Source: SHYR01 sp036013055 (GTDB taxonomy: Bacteria > Chloroflexota > Dehalococcoidia > UBA2979). From it: a DNA stretch of 64,000 nucleotides. The stretch covers positions 124,001-188,000 of the forward strand of contig DASCQM010000016.1 of assembly GCA_036013055.1 (NCBI GenBank), in the 5' to 3' direction. The notes under the pieces are model-generated. The model saw nothing but the letters and a program-made list of their open reading frames with translations. It did not search any database and was not told the origin of the DNA. Of this stretch, positions 33,653 through 40,675 are shown in pieces (the first letter of the stretch is position 1; each line of letters opens with the position of its first letter). The position numbers and the translations under genes were made by a program.

Positions 33653-35559
33653 GACTCGTCGAGCGTATGCGCGGCACCGCTGCCCGCGTCGATCGCGTGA
33701 CCGCCATCGTGGTGGCGATCACCGCCGTCGCGCTGTTGCTGCGCGTCTACGACCTCGGATCGCGAGCGATGCACCACGACGAGTCGCTGCACGCGACGTA
33801 CGCCTACTACTTCGCGCAGGGTCTCGGCTACACGCACGATCCGCTGATGCACGGGCCGCTGCAGTTCCACCTGATCGCGTGGCTCTTCCGGCTCTTCGGC
33901 GACGGCGAGGCGATGGCTCGCCTGCCCTCGGCGCTCGCTGGCACCGCGCTCGTCGCGTCGCCGCTGCTGCTGCGGCGCTGGCTCGGGGGCACGGGCACAG
34001 TCGCGGCGGCGGCGCTGCTGACGTTCTCGCCATCGCTGCTCTACTTCTCGCGCTTCGCCCGCAACGACCTGCTGATCGCCCTCTGGACGTTTCTGATCGT
34101 GGTCGCGATCTGGCGCTACCGCGAGGAGGGCGACTGGCGCTGGTTGCCGCTGCTCGCGATCAGCCTCGCGCTCTCCTTCGCAACCAAGGAGACGACCTAC
34201 ATCACGGCCGGGATCCTGCTGCTGTACCTCAATCTCACGCTCGGCCTCGCACTGCTCGCGCGACGACCGAGCGTTGGCTGGCGTCGAGCGGTCGAGGCGG
34301 CACTGCTGATCCCGTTCGCGTGGGTGGTCGCGGCGCTCTGGCGTCCGCTTGCGACCCGATTCGCGCCGGGCGAACGACCTCGTGAAGTCGATCTGCTCGT
34401 CGTGCTCGGCACGCTCACGCTGCCGTTTCTCGCGGCCTTCGCGCGCATCCCGTACGAGGCGCTGGTGGGCGTACCCGGCGACGACTATCGGCTCGCGCTG
34501 ACGTCGGTGCTTTCGCTCTTCGCCGTCAGCGCGGCGGTCGGGCTGTCGTGGGACCGCGAGCGCTGGGCGGTGCTGTTGGCTGTGGCGCTGCTGATCGTCG
34601 TTCCGCTCTACACCACCGGCTTCACCAACCTCGATGGCGCGGGCGGAGCGTTCTGGGGCTCGCTCGACTACTGGATCGACCAGCAGGAGGTGAAACGGGG
34701 CGGCCAACCGTGGTTCTACTATTTCATGATGGTGCCGCTGTACGAGTTCGCGGTGCTGCTCCCCGCGCTCGCGGGAACGATCTGGTTGCTGCTGCGCGGT
34801 GACCGCCTGATGGCGTTGCTCGCATGGTGGGCCTTCGCAACATTCGTGGCGCTCACCGCGGCCGGCGAGAAGATGCCGTGGCTGACAGTGCACATCGCAC
34901 TACCGCTGGCGCTGATCACTGCCCACGCAGTCGGCGCGGCGGGTCGCTCGCTGCTGGCCGCGCAGCGACGACGGCTACCAGCGGTCCAATTCGCGGTACC
35001 GGCTGCGGCCGCGCTGATAGCGGTGGCGCTGCTCGGGCTCTCCTTGCGGACGGCCGTCGGCGTCGCGTTCCAGCACTCTGACACCCCGACCGAGCCGCTG
35101 ATCTACACCCAGACGACGCCAGAGGTGCCGCAGGTCCTGCGCGAGATCGAAGCTGTGGTGACGGCGAGCGACGAACCCGTGCCGATCCTCGTCGATACGA
35201 TGCAGTCGCTGACGTGGCCGTGGGCGTGGTATCTGCGGGACTACGCCGATCTGCGCTATGGCGACCCCGGCGAGGTCGACGCCACCGATCGGCAGGGCAT
35301 CGTGATCGCGACCACCTCCACATTGCTCGCCAACCCGGAGCTGGAGTCGCAGTTCGCGCGCTCGCTCCCGTACCGGCATCGCTGGTGGTTCACGGAGGGG
35401 CGCTACCGGGGGACTACGTGGGGCGGGCTGCTCTCCGGCATCCGTGATGGGTCATTGCTCGCCGATTGGCGCGAGCTCTACTGGAGTCGCGTCGATCGCG
35501 AGACGATCGGGTCGCTCGATGCCGTCGTGCTCTTCCCGCACCCGTCGGAAGCACGTTGA
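33649..35559 (+). CDS. Agl23-like (TIGR03663 type) membrane glycosyltransferase-family protein
   Basis: 636 aa, with about 12 transmembrane segments. The GT-C hallmark lies in the first extracytoplasmic loop: LGSRAMHHDESLHATYAYYFAQG, where the DE pair would act in sugar transfer from a polyprenyl donor, followed by DPLMHGPLQFHLIAW and FSPSLLYFSRFARNDLL. The C-terminal region (about 470-636) is soluble. GTG start overlapping the DUF2298 stop. In archaea the Agl23 family is linked to flippase activity in N-glycosylation; the function in this organism is inferred only. Confidence 0.88.
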   Translation: MRLVERMRGTAARVDRVTAIVVAITAVALLLRVYDLGSRAMHHDESLHATYAYYFAQGLGYTHDPLMHGPLQFHLIAWLFRLFGDGEAMARLPSALAGTALVASPLLLRRWLGGTGTVAAAALLTFSPSLLYFSRFARNDLLIALWTFLIVVAIWRYREEGDWRWLPLLAISLALSFATKETTYITAGILLLYLNLTLGLALLARRPSVGWRRAVEAALLIPFAWVVAALWRPLATRFAPGERPREVDLLVVLGTLTLPFLAAFARIPYEALVGVPGDDYRLALTSVLSLFAVSAAVGLSWDRERWAVLLAVALLIVVPLYTTGFTNLDGAGGAFWGSLDYWIDQQEVKRGGQPWFYYFMMVPLYEFAVLLPALAGTIWLLLRGDRLMALLAWWAFATFVALTAAGEKMPWLTVHIALPLALITAHAVGAAGRSLLAAQRRRLPAVQFAVPAAAALIAVALLGLSLRTAVGVAFQHSDTPTEPLIYTQTTPEVPQVLREIEAVVTASDEPVPILVDTMQSLTWPWAWYLRDYADLRYGDPGEVDATDRQGIVIATTSTLLANPELESQFARSLPYRHRWWFTEGRYRGTTWGGLLSGIRDGSLLADWRELYWSRVDRETIGSLDAVVLFPHPSEAR

Positions 35560-35605
35560 GCCGGCTTCAGCGATCATGAGGGCGAATCAGTGAACGGACC
35601 CGCCG

Positions 35606-36613
35606 TTGCTTCATAACCGCCGCCTCTATCTCGGCCTCGCGGTTAGCGTGCTGTTCCTCGCGTTGCTGCTCTGGCAGGTCGACTTTCAGGAGCTACGAAC
35701 CTCGCTGCGCGAGGTCGATCCGCTCTGGCTGCTACCGGCCGCGCCTGCGTACGCGCTCGCGCTTTGGTTCCGTGCGTTGCGCTGGCGCACGATCCTCAAA
35801 CCGTCGATGGACATCGGCACACGCGATGTCTTCGAGTTGATGGTGATCGGGCTGGCGGCGAACAACATCCTGCCTGTGCGTGCCGGCGAGTTGATCCGCG
35901 CCGGCCTGCTCCAGCAGCAACACGGCGGACGCTGGACGATCGGCTTTGGCACGATCCTCGTCGAACGGGTGCTCGATGGCCTCGTGCTCGCGGCGATCCT
36001 CGCGGTCACGATCGCGCTCGTCGGCGGCACCGCGCTGCTCGGCCTCGTCGCGATGCTCGCCGGCGTGGCATTCGTGTTCGCGACGCTGCTGCTCGTCGCG
36101 CTGGCCGTGCGGCCCTCGGTGATCGTTGCGCTCGCCCGACGTCTGATCGGGCTGCTGCCCGCACGCGTGCGACCGTTACTCGAAGGTTGGGTCGTCGGCT
36201 TCATCGAGGGCATGACCACGCTGCGAGGGGGCCGCGCCTGGTTTGTCGTCGTCTTCTACACGACCGCAAGCTGGCTCGCTGAGGCTGCCGTCTACTGGTC
36301 CGTTGGTGTCGGCTTCGGGCTCGATGTCCCGGTCTACATCTACCCGGCCGCCGTGGCCGCCTCCAACCTCGCGCTCGCCGCCCCGAGCACCGCCGCCGGG
36401 GTTGGCCCGTACGAGTACTTCACGCGCGAGGTGATCGTCGCGCACGGGGCGAGCACCGCCGCCGGAACGGTCTACGCGATCGCGCTCCACGCGCTGATCG
36501 TGATGCCGCTGTTCGTCGCTGGCCTCGTCGTGCTCTGGCGCAGGGGCCTCGGCTTCCGCACGCTCGTCGACGTGCCCGCACCGACGACGGCACCGACGGC
36601 CCCACCATCGTGA
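35606..36613 (+). CDS. Flippase-like / lysylphosphatidylglycerol synthase transmembrane family protein
   Basis: 335 aa, with about eight hydrophobic segments. It contains the family-typical ALRWRTILKP, NNILPVRAGELIRAGLL and ASNLALAAPSTAAGVGPYEYF motifs of UPF0104/AglD-like proteins. Such proteins are suspected of moving or modifying lipid-linked substrates. There is no LPG synthetase catalytic domain. TTG start; no better in-frame start is near. Position between the Agl23-like gene and the FAD oxidoreductase supports a role in envelope glycan or lipid metabolism. Confidence 0.82.
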   Translation: MLHNRRLYLGLAVSVLFLALLLWQVDFQELRTSLREVDPLWLLPAAPAYALALWFRALRWRTILKPSMDIGTRDVFELMVIGLAANNILPVRAGELIRAGLLQQQHGGRWTIGFGTILVERVLDGLVLAAILAVTIALVGGTALLGLVAMLAGVAFVFATLLLVALAVRPSVIVALARRLIGLLPARVRPLLEGWVVGFIEGMTTLRGGRAWFVVVFYTTASWLAEAAVYWSVGVGFGLDVPVYIYPAAVAASNLALAAPSTAAGVGPYEYFTREVIVAHGASTAAGTVYAIALHALIVMPLFVAGLVVLWRRGLGFRTLVDVPAPTTAPTAPPS

Positions 36614-36641
36614 GGAGATTCGTCGTGAGCGGAGGTGCCGC

Positions 36642-38003
36642 GTGAAGGTAGTCGTGATCGGCGGTGGCGTCGGCGGGCTGGCTGCCGCGTGGGAGCTCGT
36701 GAAGTCCGGCCACGAGGTCGCGCTCTACGAGGCGTCGCCGGTGCTCGGCGGACAGGTACGGACGTTCGAGCTGGGTGGCGGTCGCGTCGAGATCTTCTAC
36801 CACCACCTCTTCCGCTCCGACACGCACGCGATCGCGCTGATCGAGGAACTCGGGCTGGGTAACGACCTCGAGTGGATCGAGTCGAATCTCGGCTTCCAGG
36901 TCGGCGGCCGCCGCTACCCGTTCGTCAGTGCGCTCGATCTGCTGCGTTTCACGGCGGTCTCGCTGCCGACGCGGATTCGCCTCGGGCTCGCCGCGCTCTG
37001 GCTGCGGCGCACGAAGGACTGGCCCCGCTACCAGGGCCTGCGTGCGCGCGACTGGATCGTCTCGCGCGTTGGCCGCGAGGGCTACGACCGCGTTTGGGGG
37101 CCGCTGCTGCGCGCCAAGTTCGGCGAGCACGCGGGCGATGTTTCGATGGTCTGGTTCTGGGGCAAGGTGCACTTGCGCTTCGCCTCGCGCGATGGAGGCC
37201 TCTTCGCACGCGAGCGGCTCGGCTATCTGCGCGGCAGCTTCGGGCGGCTCGTCGACGCGCTCGTCGATGCTACGAGGGCGCGAGGGGCGACGATCGAGGC
37301 GGGACAGCCGGTCGCGCGCGTCGTGACCGAGGGTGGTCGCGTGACGGGCGTCGCGCTGCGCGACGGCGACTCCGCTGACGCCGGGGCTGCGAACAGCGAC
37401 GAGCGCATCGAACCCTGCGACGCGGTGATCGCGACCGTGCCGTCGGATGCCTTCCGGGACATCGTGCCCGACCTCGATGCGAGTTACGGCGCGCTGCTCG
37501 ATGCCGTCGATTACCAGTGGGCGACGGTGCTCGCGCTCGCGCTCGACCGCCCGCTCTCGGACACCTACTGGCTGACCGTCACCGACGACGATTGTCCCTT
37601 CGTGGCGGCCGTCGAGCAGACGAACTTCGTGCCGGATGACGAGTACGGCGGGGCGCATCTCGTCTACCTCTCGAACTACTGCGACCCCGGCGATCCGATC
37701 ATCGATGAGCAGCCGGAAGAGACGCTTGCGCGCTACGAGCCGTACCTGCGGCGCATCAACCCGGACTTCGACCGCAGCTGGGTGCGCGATCTCTGGCTCT
37801 TTCGCGACCGAGCCGGACAGCCGATCGTCGGCGCGGACTACCACGAGTCGATCCCGCCGCACCGCACGCCGATCGAGGGCCTCTACCTGGCGAATACGAC
37901 GCAGATCTACCCCGAGGATCGAGGCCAGAACTACTCGATCCGGCAGGGCCAGCGCGTTGCGAGGCTGGCGGTCGCCGATGCGTCGGCAGCCAACGACGCC
38001 TGA
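36642..38003 (+). CDS. NAD(P)/FAD-dependent oxidoreductase (amine oxidase / phytoene desaturase-like)
   Basis: 453 aa. N-terminal dinucleotide fold VVIGGGVGGLAAAWELVKSGHEVALYEAS with the following GGQVRTFE typical of protoporphyrinogen oxidase and UDP-galactopyranose mutase relatives, and a C-terminal FAD segment (GLYLANTTQIYPEDRGQNYSI). GTG start about 28 nt after the flippase-like gene; likely the fourth gene of the glycan cluster. The substrate could be a nucleotide sugar, a polyprenyl chain or a carotenoid; the sequence does not decide. Confidence 0.82.
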   Translation: MKVVVIGGGVGGLAAAWELVKSGHEVALYEASPVLGGQVRTFELGGGRVEIFYHHLFRSDTHAIALIEELGLGNDLEWIESNLGFQVGGRRYPFVSALDLLRFTAVSLPTRIRLGLAALWLRRTKDWPRYQGLRARDWIVSRVGREGYDRVWGPLLRAKFGEHAGDVSMVWFWGKVHLRFASRDGGLFARERLGYLRGSFGRLVDALVDATRARGATIEAGQPVARVVTEGGRVTGVALRDGDSADAGAANSDERIEPCDAVIATVPSDAFRDIVPDLDASYGALLDAVDYQWATVLALALDRPLSDTYWLTVTDDDCPFVAAVEQTNFVPDDEYGGAHLVYLSNYCDPGDPIIDEQPEETLARYEPYLRRINPDFDRSWVRDLWLFRDRAGQPIVGADYHESIPPHRTPIEGLYLANTTQIYPEDRGQNYSIRQGQRVARLAVADASAANDA

Positions 38004-38021
38004 GATCGCGGCGGCAGCGCC

Positions 38022-38050
38022 TTGAACCCCCCACCGCGCGCGCCGATAAT
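38022..38050 (+). promoter_or_regulatory. Promoter of the nuoE/nuoF-like pair
   Basis: TTGAAC (38022-38027), 17-nt spacer, GATAAT (38045-38050). The ATG lies 50 nt further on with AGGGGA as ribosome site. Confidence 0.65.
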
Positions 38051-38100
38051 GCCGCCAGTGAATCTGCCGAGCCTACGTCACAGGCTGGGATAGGGGACCG

Positions 38101-38610
38101 ATGCCGCTTGAGACCGAGGCCACCGCCGAGATCCGCGCGCTCGTCGCCGACCTCAAGCCCGACGACGCCGACCTGCTTGAGGCGCTGCATCGCGTTCAGC
38201 ATCGATACGGCTACATCGCGCCCGAGGCGATGGGCGTGATCGGCGAACAGCTCAAGCTCTCCCCGGCGCACGTCTACGGCGCGACCACGTTCTACGCGGA
38301 ACTGCGCACGACCCCGCCGCTGGCCCACACGATCGCGTGGTGTGCGGGCGCTAGTTGCCTGCTGAAGAACTCACAGGCGCTGCTGCGCGGGATTGAAGCG
38401 GTGCTGACGACTCCGCTCGGCGGCGAGACGGACGATGGCCGCGTCGAGTTGATCCGCGGGCAGTGCAACGGCACCTGTGAACAGGCACCTCAGATCTGGC
38501 TCGATGGCGATGTCGTCGGCCACCTCACGGCTTCGCAGGCCGTGCGCATCGCACGTGCGTTGCGCGACGGTGAAGATGCGGCGACCGCGCTCGACGGGAT
38601 GAACGGCTGA
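38101..38610 (+). CDS. nuoE: NuoE/FdsG-like 2Fe-2S subunit (24 kDa family)
   Basis: Thioredoxin-like ferredoxin subunit of an NAD(H)-dependent diaphorase. The four ligands of its 2Fe-2S cluster are present as Cys81, Cys86 (CAGASC) and Cys122, Cys126 (CNGTC). The N-terminal helical half includes HRYGYIAPEAM. 169 aa, normal. One base overlaps the nuoF-like gene. No other complex I, hydrogenase or formate dehydrogenase subunit is in the window, so the partner is encoded elsewhere. Confidence 0.93.
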   Translation: MPLETEATAEIRALVADLKPDDADLLEALHRVQHRYGYIAPEAMGVIGEQLKLSPAHVYGATTFYAELRTTPPLAHTIAWCAGASCLLKNSQALLRGIEAVLTTPLGGETDDGRVELIRGQCNGTCEQAPQIWLDGDVVGHLTASQAVRIARALRDGEDAATALDGMNG

Positions 38611-40553
38611 TGCCCGAGGCCTTTGCCGCCCTGCGCGAGCGCGCCGAGACGCAGTACGCGCAGTGGACGAACCCCGAGCGACCTCGCATTGACGTTGCGA
38701 TCGACACATCGAGCCTCGCTGCAGGTGCAGCCGAGGTGCGCGAGGCGATCGAGGCGGATGCGCGCTCACGCAATGCCGCGGTCGACTTCGGGCGGGTTAC
38801 CGGCATCGGCATGCAGTGGCTGAACCCGCTGGTCACGATCTCGTGGCCCGACGGCACGCGCGTGCTCTACGGGCCGGTCGGCGTCGATGACGCGGCCGCG
38901 ATCGTCGATGCCGCGATCGGCAAGGACGACGAAGGCGGCGGCGCTGCGGCGTCTGGCCTTGCGATCGCCACGCTGAGCGGGTCGCATCCCGATGTTCCGC
39001 CGCTCTCCGAGCACCCCTTCTTCGCACCTGAGTCCGAGCGCCGGCTGCTGGCGCGCATCGGCCACACCGATCCCGAATCGATCGAGCACTACGTCGCGAC
39101 CGGCGGTTATGTCGGCCTCGACCGCATGCTCAACCGTCACCAGACGCCCGAAGACGTGCGGCAGGTGATGATCGATGCTGGCCTCACCGGGCGCGGAGGT
39201 GCCTACTTCCCGGCCGGCGTGAAGTGGAACTTCCTCTCCGGCGCCGGCGAGGTGATGCGCACGCTGATCTGCAACGCCGACGAGGGTGACCCCGGCGCGT
39301 GGGTGAACCGCATCATGCTCGAGGGAGACCCGCACCAGGTCGTCGAGGGCATGATCATCGCCGCCTTCGCGACCGGCGCGAAGCACGGGTTCCTCTACAT
39401 GCGCGACGAGTACCCGCTGGCGATCGAGCGCATGCGCGCGGCCCTCGCCGACGCCGAGGCGGCCGGGCTGCTCGGCGAGCGCGTGCTCGGCCACGACTTC
39501 GAGTGCACGCTCGAGGTGATCCGCGGCGCGGGCGCCTACGTCTGTGGCGAGGAGACCGGCCTGATCAACTCGGTGCAGGACGAGCGCGGGATGCCGCGCG
39601 TGAAGCCGCCGTTCCCGGCGAACCCCGGTGGTGGCGTCTTTGGTGCCGCGAGCAACGTGAACAACGTCGAGACCTACGCTTCGGCGTCGATGGTGCTGCG
39701 CAACGGTGCCGACTGGTATCGCGAGCAGGGCACCGAGCAGAACAGCGGGACGAAGATCTTCTCCTTCTCCGGCGACATCGAGCGTGTCGGCGTGATGGAG
39801 GTACCGTGGGGCGTGCCGCTCCCGGATATCCTCGAAGCCTGCGGTGGCATCACCGGCGGCCGCGAGCTGAAGGCAATCCAGGCGGGCGGGCCGCTCGCGG
39901 GTTACCTGCCGGCGCGGCTGATCGATGAACTGACGCTCGAACGCGAGACCTTCGTGCCGCACAGTGCGCTCGTCGGCTCCGGCGGCGTGATCTTCGTCGC
40001 CGACTCGATGTGCTCGATCGAGCTGAACGAACTCTTCGCGGACTTCCTCGAGGACGAATCCTGCGGGCGCTGCACGACGTGTCATGGCGGCAACCAGCGG
40101 ATGACGGAGATCTTCCGTCGCACCGCTGCGGGGGGCGGGCGACGCGAGGATCGCCACAGCCTGGAGTTCGTCGGCGACACGCTGCGCTACTCCAACTGCG
40201 TACACGGGCAGGCGAGCCCGACGATCATGCGCAACACGCTCGCGCTCTTCGAGGACGAGTACCACGCGCACGCGCACGGCGAGGGCTGTGAGGCGCTGCG
40301 TTGCACCGGCTTCACCCGCTACGCGGTCGTCGATCAGAGCGACCCCGCGCTTCCCGACGCCGTGGCGATCTGCCCGGCGGCGGCAATCTCGCGCGACGCG
40401 GAGAGTGACGAGTACGCCGTCGACGACGCCTCCTGCGTGCGCTGTGGTGCTTGCATGGACGTGGCGCCGCGCGGCATGGCGCTGCAGGCATCCGTCGGGG
40501 CAGCGGCGCCAGCGCGCATCCCGATCGGTCCCCCGGGGGCGCTCCAGCGCTAG
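38610..40553 (+). CDS. nuoF: NuoF/FdsB-like NADH-binding flavoprotein with degenerate iron-sulfur domains
   Basis: 647 aa. FMN/NADH core: GRGGAYFPAGVKWNFL, CNADEGDPGAW, GAGAYVCGEETGLINSVQ; 4Fe-4S site ESCGRCTTC plus a distal Cys in YSNCVHG. The N-terminal thioredoxin-like domain (about 35-95) aligns with HymB/FdsB types but has none of the expected cysteines. The C-terminal ferredoxin-like domain (about 555-635) keeps CVRCGAC plus the distal ICP cysteine, enough for one cluster; the other CxxCxxC is gone, and the fourth Cys of the second motif is Ala (MDVAP). Partner of the nuoE-like protein. Confidence 0.92.
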   Translation: MPEAFAALRERAETQYAQWTNPERPRIDVAIDTSSLAAGAAEVREAIEADARSRNAAVDFGRVTGIGMQWLNPLVTISWPDGTRVLYGPVGVDDAAAIVDAAIGKDDEGGGAAASGLAIATLSGSHPDVPPLSEHPFFAPESERRLLARIGHTDPESIEHYVATGGYVGLDRMLNRHQTPEDVRQVMIDAGLTGRGGAYFPAGVKWNFLSGAGEVMRTLICNADEGDPGAWVNRIMLEGDPHQVVEGMIIAAFATGAKHGFLYMRDEYPLAIERMRAALADAEAAGLLGERVLGHDFECTLEVIRGAGAYVCGEETGLINSVQDERGMPRVKPPFPANPGGGVFGAASNVNNVETYASASMVLRNGADWYREQGTEQNSGTKIFSFSGDIERVGVMEVPWGVPLPDILEACGGITGGRELKAIQAGGPLAGYLPARLIDELTLERETFVPHSALVGSGGVIFVADSMCSIELNELFADFLEDESCGRCTTCHGGNQRMTEIFRRTAAGGGRREDRHSLEFVGDTLRYSNCVHGQASPTIMRNTLALFEDEYHAHAHGEGCEALRCTGFTRYAVVDQSDPALPDAVAICPAAAISRDAESDEYAVDDASCVRCGACMDVAPRGMALQASVGAAAPARIPIGPPGALQR

Positions 40554-40598
40554 ACGCGTTGCTCACCCGGGCAATCTGTCCTGGGTAGCGTTGATAAC

Positions 40599-40627
40599 TT
40601 GAGGGGCCCCGCGAGCGGGGCTAGACT
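40599..40627 (+). promoter_or_regulatory. Promoter of mutS with a GC-rich hairpin spacer
   Basis: TTGAGG (40599-40604), 17-nt spacer, TAGACT (40622-40627). The spacer contains the palindrome CCCCGC-GA-GCGGGG, which could also end nuoF transcription, although no T-run follows. Confidence 0.55.
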
Positions 40628-40675
40628 GAACATCGCTCCGGGTATTGCGCCGGGGCACCTTCTCCCCGGGATGGT

